DNA of 17,209 bases, from positions 1-17,209 of the forward strand of contig JAKITZ010000020.1 in NCBI GenBank assembly GCA_021647805.1. The letters are read 5' to 3'. Under the pieces are notes generated by a model that was not told the DNA's origin, did no database searches, and was given only the letters and a program-made list of their open reading frames with translations. Source of the stretch: Robiginitomaculum sp. Its GTDB lineage: Bacteria; Pseudomonadota; Alphaproteobacteria; Caulobacterales; Maricaulaceae. Each line of letters begins with the position of its first letter. Positions within the stretch are counted from its first letter, which is position 1. A program made the position numbers and the translations under genes. Positions 7,436 to 14,553 of this stretch are shown one piece after another.

Positions 7436-8653
7436 TTAGTTTGAGTCATTTACGCTAAGGGCTACTGCTTTTGAAGAAGTTAGGTTCTCCTCATTACGCA
7501 TCTTTATTACCGCAGATACCGGCGCCAACTGATAACCCTTGGCGTCCAAAGATCTTGTCCAGTCTCGTAACTGTTTAATTGTAACTGGCCAAGAAAAACC
7601 TTTACCGATAGCGGATCCGTTTTGAATTGCCATGGCTTCAAGTCGTAATAATTGATCATCAATTGCTGTGGTGGTTTGTTTTATGTCGATAATTCGATCT
7701 GCTGTTGACCAAGACAATCCTTCTTTAACTGCAACATTTTTTAATGATGACCGCTTAGTTTCACCATCATATAAAAAATCCAACCCCCGACGATTAAAAT
7801 TTCGAAAAATTGGCGCAAGAGCATTTTCTGACGCTGTTAATTTCGATCCCATATAATTAGTAACGCCAAAATACCCACTTGTCCGGCTTAACAACCATTC
7901 TAATCGTCTGGTGTTTTCGGCTGAACTGGCACTGGACAATAAGGTATATGGCCCAGGGTCAGTTTCCGGGTAGCCAAATGGCTCCATAGGAATTTCTATC
8001 ATTACCTCATGACCTTGCGCTCGTGCCAAGTCAATCCAGGTTTGTAAGTCTGGTGTATAGGGGACAAATGACAAGGTAACTTCCGGTGGCAACTCCTCAA
8101 TCGCTGCCATGGTTGTCCGCTTCATCATTCCCAAACCACCAACAATTATAGAAATTACTGGTTTTCCCTTTTTAATCTCAAAGCTTCTAGAATACACAGC
8201 AGAAGGTTTGTCTCCACTGGGCGAGATAATTGGTAAAACCCCGCCAGGTCCCGGTTCAAAAAAACCGGCAATGGGTACGGCCACCAAAGCGTTAGGTGAG
8301 GTTGGAAGGCTTGGCGTGTTTTTAGTTAAAGGACGGGCGTTATTTGGCTGTAACGAAATTTGTTGCAAGGATGGGTCTGAAACCCCATTAAGGCGTGGCT
8401 CTTCTTGTTGCCTGCCTTGTACTGGATTTTGGGGATTGTTATTTTTGTCCGAGCGAAGAGAGGCTTGAATTTTACTAGAGTCTGACAATGAAGGAACATT
8501 AACACTGATCTTTGGTAGAGCGCTATCGACTTTTCCAAATAGGGCTATCGCTCCCAAAGTTAAAGCACTTATGCTCAACAAGCTAAAGGCAGTAAGCTTT
8601 AGCCAGTTAACGCTTGAAGGCTTAGGTATAAAAGTAATAGCAAATTTGGCCAT
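7436..8653 (-). CDS. Divergent polysaccharide deacetylase family protein (YibQ-like)
   Basis: The product (405 aa) has one N-terminal membrane anchor (about 18-40), a low-complexity Pro/Ser/Asn/Gln linker (about 45-150) and a periplasmic domain of the divergent polysaccharide deacetylase family (about 163-390). Family motifs include KPVISIIVGGLGMM (164-177), LSFVPYTPDL, the GHEVMIEIPMEPFGYPE block near 214-230, and the conserved segment from YFGVTNYMGSKLTAS onwards. The usual catalytic Asp-Asp after the first strand is replaced by Gly172-Gly173, a form known from alphaproteobacterial members, so it may not be an active hydrolase. It follows ctpA and envC, as in many alphaproteobacteria, suggesting a role in the cell envelope. 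ATG at 8653 with a weak gggA ribosome site. Confidence 0.88.
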   Translation of the reverse strand: MAKFAITFIPKPSSVNWLKLTAFSLLSISALTLGAIALFGKVDSALPKISVNVPSLSDSSKIQASLRSDKNNNPQNPVQGRQQEEPRLNGVSDPSLQQISLQPNNARPLTKNTPSLPTSPNALVAVPIAGFFEPGPGGVLPIISPSGDKPSAVYSRSFEIKKGKPVISIIVGGLGMMKRTTMAAIEELPPEVTLSFVPYTPDLQTWIDLARAQGHEVMIEIPMEPFGYPETDPGPYTLLSSASSAENTRRLEWLLSRTSGYFGVTNYMGSKLTASENALAPIFRNFNRRGLDFLYDGETKRSSLKNVAVKEGLSWSTADRIIDIKQTTTAIDDQLLRLEAMAIQNGSAIGKGFSWPVTIKQLRDWTRSLDAKGYQLAPVSAVIKMRNEENLTSSKAVALSVNDSN

Positions 8654-8901
8654 GATTCCCGTATATCAATTCTCGGACGGCTGAGAAACCAGCAGATCAC
8701 TAATAAAAGCGATAGCGGATTTACGGTTAATAAAGCGGTAACAAACAGTATAAAATGTTACGCAAAGCAGTCTTGAACACAAGCTTTGATCCTTGGTCTT
8801 GATCCAGAATCAGAACCAGTTTTGTTTTTGTATCGCGCTCAATTGCTTTTCAATGATCTGCGACGGTGCGGACTGCACCGAACCAGAGCGACCCTAATAT
8901 A
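8654..8901 (-). other. Intergenic gap between ctpA and the deacetylase gene
   Basis: No gene is seen in these 248 nt. A minus-strand TATACT (8747-8752) fits a -10 box for the deacetylase gene but has only a poor -35 partner. A perfect 6-bp hairpin, cggtgc (8864-8869) / gcaccg (8875-8880), lies 22 nt past the ctpA stop codon. It has no T-tract on the minus strand, so it is at best a weak or Rho-assisted end of the ctpA transcript. Confidence 0.4.
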
Positions 8902-10266
8902 TTATCCTTTAGAAGACACGCTATTAGCACTTAATATCATCTGCCCAAGAATTTCTTTGGCGCGTTCTAACTGATAATCTTCATCTTCCGGATAATCTTC
9001 CGGCGGCATTTCTGCGGTGATTTTCTCATTATCATTTGCCGCAATAACGGTTTCTTCGTCCAGTTCAGTTTCTTCAGCAGCTTTGGCAATCCGTGTTGCT
9101 TCAAGTTCATTTTTTAAGGCATTTGGTAGGTCAGCTTCTGTGGTTGAGTTGTCTGTTTTTTTAATGCGCCGATGGGAAATTTCAATATCCGGAGTAATTC
9201 CAGTTGCTTGAATTGACCGACCAGCAGGGGTGTAATACCGAGCAGTGGTTAAGACAACCGCACCATCACGACCAGAATTTAACGGTATGACTGTTTGCAC
9301 CGAACCTTTGCCAAAAGATTGCATTCCGATCAATGTGCCACGCTCACGATCTTGAATTGCTCCAGCAACAATTTCAGAAGCAGAAGCAGAGCCGGCATTG
9401 ATAAGTACCACAATCGGCAAACCATTTAACATGTCACCTTTACGTGCGTTATAACGTTCGATGTCCCGTGGATCCCGTCCTCTAGTAGATACAACTTCAC
9501 CACTATCCAAAAACAAACTGGAAACTTCAACAGCCTGAGTGAGACGGCCACCCGGATTATTACGCAGATCAAGAATCAACCCTTTTAACGGAACCGCGGC
9601 GGAGGATTTAAGTTCCTCAATGGCTTTTCTTGCTAGTTCTCCGGTATTTTCATTAAACAAAGAAACCCGCAAATAGCCCAGATCATCGCCCTCCAAGCGC
9701 GAGGAAACAGAGCGAATTGTGATAATTTCGCGGACAATGGTAAAATCAAGTGGTTCGTTTTCACCTTTGCGGGCAATTGTTATGGTAATGGGAGAGCCGG
9801 GAGGGCCGCGCATTTGGTCAACAGCTTCACTCAAAGATTCGCCTAATATCGACTTGCCATTTATTCCGGTAATATAGTCTCCAGCCTCGACACCTGCTTT
9901 AGCTGCCGGTGTGTCATCAATAGGTGAGACAACCTTTACTGCTCCATCACGAATGGTAACTTCCAGACCAAGTCCACCATATTCCCCACTGGACTGCACC
10001 TGCATGTCTTGAAAGTTCTTGGCTGTGAGATATCGCGAATGTGGATCAAGTGACTTTAGCATTCCTTGAATCGCAGCTTCAATAAGCTCCTGATCTTTTT
10101 CTTCTGTAACATATTCGGACCTGACACGGGTCAACACGTCCATAAAAAGGTTTAATTCTTGATATGTTGTACGTTCTGTTTTTGCTATGGCCGATTGATA
10201 CGTTAAGCCAAGGCCACCAAGAAACATGCCTGCAAAAACTGCTAAAACCAATGTCATATATCGCAT
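8902..10266 (-). CDS. ctpA: C-terminal processing peptidase, family S41
   Basis: The product is a periplasmic serine protease with a Ser-Lys dyad that trims C-termini of envelope proteins; in alphaproteobacteria it sits with envelope and murein genes. I chose ATG 10266 (454 aa) because AGGA stands eight bases before it and a signal or anchor segment follows directly (MRYMTLVLAVFAGMFLGGLG). A longer TTG start at 10305 only adds a hydrophilic stretch. Domains in order: N-terminal helical cap (about 30-90), PDZ (about 97-170, with YGGLGLEV and PAAKAGVEAGD), catalytic core with LILDLRNNPGG (230-240), the nucleophile Ser295 in GSASASEI, Lys320 in FGKGSVQ exactly 25 residues later, and Gln324. An acidic, charged tail (about 370-454) follows. 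It lies 246 nt downstream of envC and may have its own promoter. Confidence 0.93.
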   Translation of the reverse strand: MRYMTLVLAVFAGMFLGGLGLTYQSAIAKTERTTYQELNLFMDVLTRVRSEYVTEEKDQELIEAAIQGMLKSLDPHSRYLTAKNFQDMQVQSSGEYGGLGLEVTIRDGAVKVVSPIDDTPAAKAGVEAGDYITGINGKSILGESLSEAVDQMRGPPGSPITITIARKGENEPLDFTIVREIITIRSVSSRLEGDDLGYLRVSLFNENTGELARKAIEELKSSAAVPLKGLILDLRNNPGGRLTQAVEVSSLFLDSGEVVSTRGRDPRDIERYNARKGDMLNGLPIVVLINAGSASASEIVAGAIQDRERGTLIGMQSFGKGSVQTVIPLNSGRDGAVVLTTARYYTPAGRSIQATGITPDIEISHRRIKKTDNSTTEADLPNALKNELEATRIAKAAEETELDEETVIAANDNEKITAEMPPEDYPEDEDYQLERAKEILGQMILSANSVSSKG

Positions 10267-10512
10267 TATTTTTCCTGTTCTTAGTTTTGTGTCACCTGCA
10301 AGCAAGTGCTTTGTCGTGAAAACGTATATTCAAAATACCGAACTAAACGGTATTTTGAGTATACTTTAACCTTGTGATCCATCAACTTACAGAAAACCGG
10401 TTCCCACTTTTGGGTTGATGGAGTATATTTCTAATATTCATAGCAATTTTGATGCCAACGTTAATAGTCCCTTTTATGCAAAATATTATGCAAAAACACA
10501 TTAATCGTACGT
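10267..10512 (-). other. Intergenic gap between envC and ctpA
   Basis: Besides the composite repeat (10324-10427), this gap holds a short AT-rich direct repeat, tatgcaaaa, at 10475-10483 and 10487-10495. No small gene and no clear Rho-independent terminator for the obgE-envC operon are visible. The ctpA ribosome site (AGGA) is at its left edge. Confidence 0.5.
10324..10427 (+). repeat. Composite palindromic repeat, copy A
   Basis: The unit opens with a palindrome (10324-10340 with 10348-10364, 17-nt arms, one G-T pair, 7-nt loop), continues through a spacer and gatccatcaactta (10376-10389), and then a hairpin with 9-bp arms tccatcaac (10378-10386) / gttgatgga (10414-10422) that encloses aaaaccggttcccactttt (10393-10411). 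It ends with gatggagtata (10417-10427). By hand, the opening palindrome matches copy B (7360-7320, minus strand) at 31 of 41 positions, and the end blocks are identical. It lies in the gap upstream of ctpA. Confidence 0.75.
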
Positions 10513-11748
10513 TTAACCCGAGTTTGCGGTTTTTTTAAGCCCCCGTTTAAGCCAAGGTTCAGGGTCAAATGGTTGTCCCAATTTGCGAAACTCCAGATAA
10601 AACTCCGGAGCCGGTTTGCGTTTGTTGGCCATTTTACCAAGCGGTTCCCCAGCCAGTACTGTTTGGTCTTTTATCACATAGGTATCCGACAAACCAGACA
10701 GGATAATGTAATATCCATCTCCAACATCAAGAATTAATAATTTGCCCAGATTGCGGAACTTTCCGGCAAAGGCAACTCTAGCATCATGCGGAGCAATAAT
10801 TTGTGCTCTTCTTGATGTCCGAAAGACCATACCGCTAGTAAGATCAGGGTTTAATGAGCGTCCAAATTTGGCAATTACTTGCCCATGAACCGGATAATCA
10901 AGTTGCCCACGGCTATCGGTAAAACGGCCGGTTACTGGCCGCCAAACATTGGATTTAGCGATTTGTGGCTGCGAGCTGGGTTTAAGTCCGGGGGCAAGGA
11001 TTGTGACTTGTGGCGAAGACGGCTTTAATGAAGGCGTGGTTTTTCTTGCCTGGGCCTCTAATTGTCGGATCAATTCTCGTAAATTATTTGCCCTTTTTGC
11101 CAAGGAGTCTGCTTCGCTTTTGGCAATTAAGGTATCGCCACGTAATTTTGTCTCAAGAGCTTGTCGCTGACTTAATACAAATTGTAATTGTTCTTGTTCG
11201 GAATTTAATACTTGCATTTGCCGTTCAAGGTCTTCGGCACTGCTGCTTATTTCTTGTCGTAACAGCCGTAAAGCTTCTAGTGAGGCTTTTAATTTTTCGG
11301 CACGTATCCGCAACTTTGGTACTGTTTGTTGCAATAAAAGGCTAGCTCTAGCGGCAGCTTTGGTATCACCGGGGCTTACTGCCAAGGGTGGTGGCGGTGA
11401 CATAGACAAGCGTTGTAAAGCTGCCATCATCTCGCTCATAGATCTTTGATCAGCCGATAATTTTGTTACTTGGTTGGCTTCACGTTGTCGCAATGATAAT
11501 AAATGCTCTTCAACCTCAATACTATGGTTGTTTTGTTGGGTTATTCGTGTGGCAATACTGATTAGCTTTTGTTGTAATTGTAATACTTGCGAGCGTGTTA
11601 GTTCTGTTTGTTTCTCAAGCTGTAGCTGTCGTTTATTGGCTTTCTCCTGCAATGCATCTAACTGCAAAGCTTCTTCGCGGCCTTGTTGGGGTGTTGCTAT
11701 TGCCGGCCAGAGCAAAAATAGACATATAAAAAATCCAAAGTGATGCAT
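10513..11748 (-). CDS. envC: Murein hydrolase activator with degenerate LytM domain (EnvC-like)
   Basis: EnvC-type proteins sit in the periplasm at the division site and switch on N-acetylmuramyl-L-alanine amidases for daughter-cell separation. The product (411 aa) has a signal peptide (about 1-20), long heptad-rich coiled coils (about 24-115 and 140-235), a Pro/Ser/Lys linker and a C-terminal LytM/M23 fold (about 284-400, DYPVHGQVIAKFG onwards). The metalloprotease zinc ligands are missing: the first site reads SGMVF instead of G-x-D-F, and the second region reads YYIILSGLSD with no H-x-H. So it should bind and activate an amidase rather than cut peptidoglycan. The ATG at 11748 is preferred over the adjacent TTG because GGGGGA stands seven bases before it. 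It overlaps the rlmH stop codon by 1 nt (TGATG). It ends the compact operon that begins at obgE. Confidence 0.88.
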   Translation of the reverse strand: MHHFGFFICLFLLWPAIATPQQGREEALQLDALQEKANKRQLQLEKQTELTRSQVLQLQQKLISIATRITQQNNHSIEVEEHLLSLRQREANQVTKLSADQRSMSEMMAALQRLSMSPPPPLAVSPGDTKAAARASLLLQQTVPKLRIRAEKLKASLEALRLLRQEISSSAEDLERQMQVLNSEQEQLQFVLSQRQALETKLRGDTLIAKSEADSLAKRANNLRELIRQLEAQARKTTPSLKPSSPQVTILAPGLKPSSQPQIAKSNVWRPVTGRFTDSRGQLDYPVHGQVIAKFGRSLNPDLTSGMVFRTSRRAQIIAPHDARVAFAGKFRNLGKLLILDVGDGYYIILSGLSDTYVIKDQTVLAGEPLGKMANKRKPAPEFYLEFRKLGQPFDPEPWLKRGLKKTANSG

Positions 11749-12224
11749 CAATCATTCCCCCGATGATAGGGAGAGCCTGATAGCAGGCTAAGCGCGCGAT
11801 AAATTTGCTCGGCGGCCATCACTTGCGCCAGTTTATGTGGCCAAGTCATTTTGCCAAAGCTTAACACTAGATCAGCAGAGTTTCGGGTTTTTTCGTCCCA
11901 GCCATCAGCCGGGCCGACTAATAAGGTTATTTCTGGAATTCCTTGCTCGCGCCATGAATTTAGCTGTTTTGCGAATTGCGCCGATGACAGGTTTTTGCCA
12001 GTTTCATCAAGGATGACTTTTTTAGCGGCAGCAGGAATGGCGCTTAAGGCTTGTTCAGAAACTTGTTGTTTAGTGGTTGCGGCACGTAAGGTAATTTCCC
12101 GACAATCAACATCAGAAATTCCCAAATTTCGGCCTAATCTTTTGGCGCGAAATAAATAATCAGTAACCAGGTCACTTGTTGGCCCGGGTTTTAATTTACC
12201 GCAAACCACTAGACCAAGTTTCAT
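11748..12224 (-). CDS. rlmH: 23S rRNA pseudouridine-1915 N3-methyltransferase
   Basis: RlmH is a small SPOUT methyltransferase that uses SAM to methylate pseudouridine 1915 in helix 69 of 23S rRNA on assembled 70S ribosomes. The product (158 aa, normal) shows the family order: N-terminal sheet, LDETGKNLSSAQFA (72-85), the trefoil-knot SAM site LLVGPADGW (101-109), the DLVLSFGKMTWPH strand-loop (118-130), and the C-terminal AEQIYRALSLLSGSPYHR with the tRNA/rRNA-contacting tail. Position 105 is Pro where the common form is Gly-Gly, a mild oddity that may still be functional. Its ATG overlaps the rsfS stop (ATGA), and its stop overlaps the envC start. The rsfS-rlmH pairing is very widely conserved in bacteria. 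Confidence 0.95.
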   Translation of the reverse strand: MKLGLVVCGKLKPGPTSDLVTDYLFRAKRLGRNLGISDVDCREITLRAATTKQQVSEQALSAIPAAAKKVILDETGKNLSSAQFAKQLNSWREQGIPEITLLVGPADGWDEKTRNSADLVLSFGKMTWPHKLAQVMAAEQIYRALSLLSGSPYHRGND

Positions 12225-12646
12225 TCTTTATCCATTTCTCTGGATAATGAAACTGACCAAATCTTTTCCAAATTATAATAATCACGAACTTCGTCGCGAA
12301 AGACATGAACAATCACATCACCGGCATCAATTAAAACCCAGTCATTGCTCGACAGACCTTCGGTTTCTAACTGCCCAAGCCCTGCGCCTTTGGCGGCACG
12401 CAAGACATAATCTGCAATCGCTGAGACATGGCGCGCTGAGCGCCCGGTTGCAATCAGCAAATAATCAGCAACTGATGATTTGCCTTCAAGATCAATGCTA
12501 ACCACATCTTCGGCTTTGTTATCATCAAGAACCTCTTGCAATAACTCTAATAGCTGTTTTGCCGTTAGTTGCGTGCTCTCAGCAGATTTTTTAATTTCGT
12601 TTTGCAAGACTATGTTCCTTGGAAATTTTTGCGATTTAGTCCCCAT
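12221..12646 (-). CDS. rsfS: Ribosomal silencing factor RsfS
   Basis: RsfS binds ribosomal protein uL14 and blocks subunit joining when nutrients are short. The product (141 aa from ATG 12646) contains the complete RsfS domain from about residue 25: ELLQEVLDDNKAEDVVSIDL, the DYLLIATGRSARHVSAIADYV core, DWVLIDAGDVIVHVF, and RDYYNLEKIW. The annotated ATG has no visible Shine-Dalgarno sequence. A TTG at 12607, inside the frame, has AAGGA eight bases upstream and would give a 128-aa protein that still holds the whole domain, so the true start is uncertain. It lies 28 nt after nadD and overlaps rlmH by 4 nt. Confidence 0.94.
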   Translation of the reverse strand: MGTKSQKFPRNIVLQNEIKKSAESTQLTAKQLLELLQEVLDDNKAEDVVSIDLEGKSSVADYLLIATGRSARHVSAIADYVLRAAKGAGLGQLETEGLSSNDWVLIDAGDVIVHVFRDEVRDYYNLEKIWSVSLSREMDKE

Positions 12647-12674
12647 ACCATAGAGGCGCGCGTTGCGCTATGGT

Positions 12675-13304
12675 TCAATTTTGGCGAATTGCAGTCGAAG
12701 AAACCGGACAATGTGGTGCAGATAGATATACCCATGCTGGCGAGGTGCGGCTTATCAGCGATTTAGCCGCTGTTTGCGGTAAGCGGTATTTGGCAAATTG
12801 CCGAGCAAATGGAGATAATCTAGCGCGAACTGGATCATCAGGACGGGAAATAATTGCAATTGGTATGGTTTGCACAATTTGTTGCCAATTACGCCAAAGG
12901 TGAAAGCTTCGCAAATTATCGGCTCCGATCAACCAAACAAAATCAACACTTGGCCATCTTCTCTTGAAGCCGTTGATGGTATCAATCGTGTACCTAGTGG
13001 CAAACATTTTTTCGCTTTCACAAACTATTTGCGCAGGCGATGCTTCGGTTATGTCTTTTGTGCTTTGCAGACGCTTGGAATAATTTTCCCATGACTTTGT
13101 CGATTTTAGCGGATTTCCCGGTGATACCAACCATAGCACTTTGTGCAGGCCTAAACGCTTTTTTGCGGTTTGCGCTAAATGTAAATGGCCGATATGTGCT
13201 GGATTAAAGCTTCCGCCAAACAAACCAATTTTCATGCGGTTGGCCAGCGGCTCCAACATTGCCCTGCTAGAGGGGTTTAAGCGTTTAATCTCTTTGCTGG
13301 CCAC
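12675..13304 (-). CDS. nadD: Nicotinate-nucleotide adenylyltransferase
   Basis: NadD transfers AMP from ATP to nicotinate mononucleotide, giving deamido-NAD in NAD synthesis. The product (209 aa) starts at GTG 13304, chosen because AGGTGA stands six bases before it; internal ATGs at 13259 and 13235 have poorer ribosome sites. The nucleotidyltransferase fold begins at residue 25 with KIGLFGGSFNPAHIGHLHLA, holding the (H/T)xGH motif at 37-40. WLVSPGNPLK and the WLIGADNL block (near 124-131) form the substrate pocket, and the C-terminal SSTAIR (about 202-207) is the second nucleotide-binding motif. It overlaps proA by 20 nt and its ribosome site lies within proA, so the two are coupled. Confidence 0.94.
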   Translation of the reverse strand: MASKEIKRLNPSSRAMLEPLANRMKIGLFGGSFNPAHIGHLHLAQTAKKRLGLHKVLWLVSPGNPLKSTKSWENYSKRLQSTKDITEASPAQIVCESEKMFATRYTIDTINGFKRRWPSVDFVWLIGADNLRSFHLWRNWQQIVQTIPIAIISRPDDPVRARLSPFARQFAKYRLPQTAAKSLISRTSPAWVYLSAPHCPVSSTAIRQN

Positions 13305-14553
13305 TACCGTTCACCTGATAATTATAACTGGTTAATTGCGCGGCTCCTACCGGGCCACGGGCGTGAAGTTTGCCAGTAGCAATCCCTATTTCTGCTCCGA
13401 AGCCGAACTCGCCACCATCGGCAAATTGGGTAGAAGCATTATGCAGCACTATTGCGCTATCCACATGGCTTTGAAACAAAGCCGCAATATCAGGGTTTGC
13501 CGTTACAATGCTATCGGTATGCCCGGAGCCGTATTTGTTGATGTACCCGGTGGCCTCTTCAATACCCTTTACTACGCGAACAGCCATTATAGGGGCTAAA
13601 AACTCTTTACCCCAATCACTTTTCTTGGCAGCAATTATCCGGTTATCAATGCTTTGCGCTTTTTCATCACCGCGTAACTCACAACCTGCTTCGATTAATT
13701 CATCGACAATCAGCGGTAAAATATCTTCTGCACAAGCTTTATCAATTAACAGACATTCTGCCGCGCCACATATTCCCACACGTCGCATTTTTGAGTTTAG
13801 CACCAATTTCACAGCCATTTGTGGGTCGGCTTGTTGATGAACATAGACGTGGCAAATGCCCTCAAGGTGGCTAAGCACCGGCACTCTTGCATCCTTTTGC
13901 ACTCTTGCCACTAATGATTTCCCGCCTCTTGGGATCACCAGATCAAGATTTCCTTGTAAACCGCCCAGTAAATAACCAACTGCCGCACGATCATTATGGG
14001 TGATTATCTGTACGCTGGCCGGCGGTAACTCGGCAGCAATAATTCCGTCTTTAAGGCAATCAAATATTGCCAAAGATGTTTGCAAAGCATCAGAACCGCC
14101 ACGTAAAATAACGGCATTGCCGGAGCGCAAGCAAAGCGCCGCAGCATCAGCAGTAACATTAGGGCGACTTTCATAAATTATTCCGATAACGCCCAAAGGT
14201 ACTGCAACTTTGCGAAACTGTAAGCCATTTGGTTGGCTCCAACTATCTAGCTCCTTACCCAAAGGATCTGGCTGTGCGGCAATATTATGAAGCGTATCAA
14301 CAATATCTGTGATTCGTTGTCTATCAAGTAATAAGCGATCAATAAAGGCTGACGATAACTGGTTTTGTTTTGCTCTTTTTACATCACGCTGATTGGCGGC
14401 AATGATTTTATCCTTGTTTAGGGCGATTTGCTCTGCTGCCAACGAGATAGCTGATGAGCGCTGCTTGGCCGAAGCAAGCCGTAATTGCTGGCTAGCAGCT
14501 TTGGCCAGCACGCCCATTTTTTGCATTTCATCTTGCATTTTAGTAGCGATCAT
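13285..14553 (-). CDS. proA: Gamma-glutamyl phosphate reductase
   Basis: ProA reduces gamma-glutamyl phosphate to glutamate-5-semialdehyde with NADPH, the second step of proline synthesis. The product (422 aa, normal) has the aldehyde-dehydrogenase fold. Visible features are the strongly conserved PLGVIGIIYESRPNVTADAA (119-138), the LRSGNAVILRGGSDA cofactor segment (142-156), the VIPRGGKSLV block (206-215), HLEGICHVYV (229-238) and the catalytic cysteine C262 in RRVGICGAAECLL. The C-terminal signature FGAEIGIATGKLHARGPVG is complete. The ATG overlaps the proB stop (ATGA). ProB and ProA handle an unstable intermediate, so co-translation fits. It overlaps nadD by 20 nt. Confidence 0.96.
   Translation of the reverse strand: MIATKMQDEMQKMGVLAKAASQQLRLASAKQRSSAISLAAEQIALNKDKIIAANQRDVKRAKQNQLSSAFIDRLLLDRQRITDIVDTLHNIAAQPDPLGKELDSWSQPNGLQFRKVAVPLGVIGIIYESRPNVTADAAALCLRSGNAVILRGGSDALQTSLAIFDCLKDGIIAAELPPASVQIITHNDRAAVGYLLGGLQGNLDLVIPRGGKSLVARVQKDARVPVLSHLEGICHVYVHQQADPQMAVKLVLNSKMRRVGICGAAECLLIDKACAEDILPLIVDELIEAGCELRGDEKAQSIDNRIIAAKKSDWGKEFLAPIMAVRVVKGIEEATGYINKYGSGHTDSIVTANPDIAALFQSHVDSAIVLHNASTQFADGGEFGFGAEIGIATGKLHARGPVGAAQLTSYNYQVNGSGQQRD

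Noticed and set aside
8109..8468. 119-codon plus-strand frame opposite the deacetylase gene
   Set aside because: It is fully antisense to a well-recognised protein, in its low-complexity linker, and shows no ribosome site or family motif; it is a shadow frame.
8864..8880. Hairpin after ctpA as Rho-independent terminator
   Set aside because: The stem is only 6 bp and is not followed by a T-tract on the ctpA strand.
10475..10495. Direct repeat tatgcaaaa as operator or DnaA-type site
   Set aside because: The repeat is short and AT-rich and matches no known binding consensus; chance is sufficient.
10513..10900. Loss of zinc ligands in EnvC as a sign of decay
   Set aside because: EnvC-type activators naturally lack them and the frame is intact, so this is expected for the family.
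11010..11345. 111-codon plus-strand frame opposite envC
   Set aside because: Hydrophobic look comes from the antisense of Gln/Leu/Arg-rich coiled coil; no independent support.
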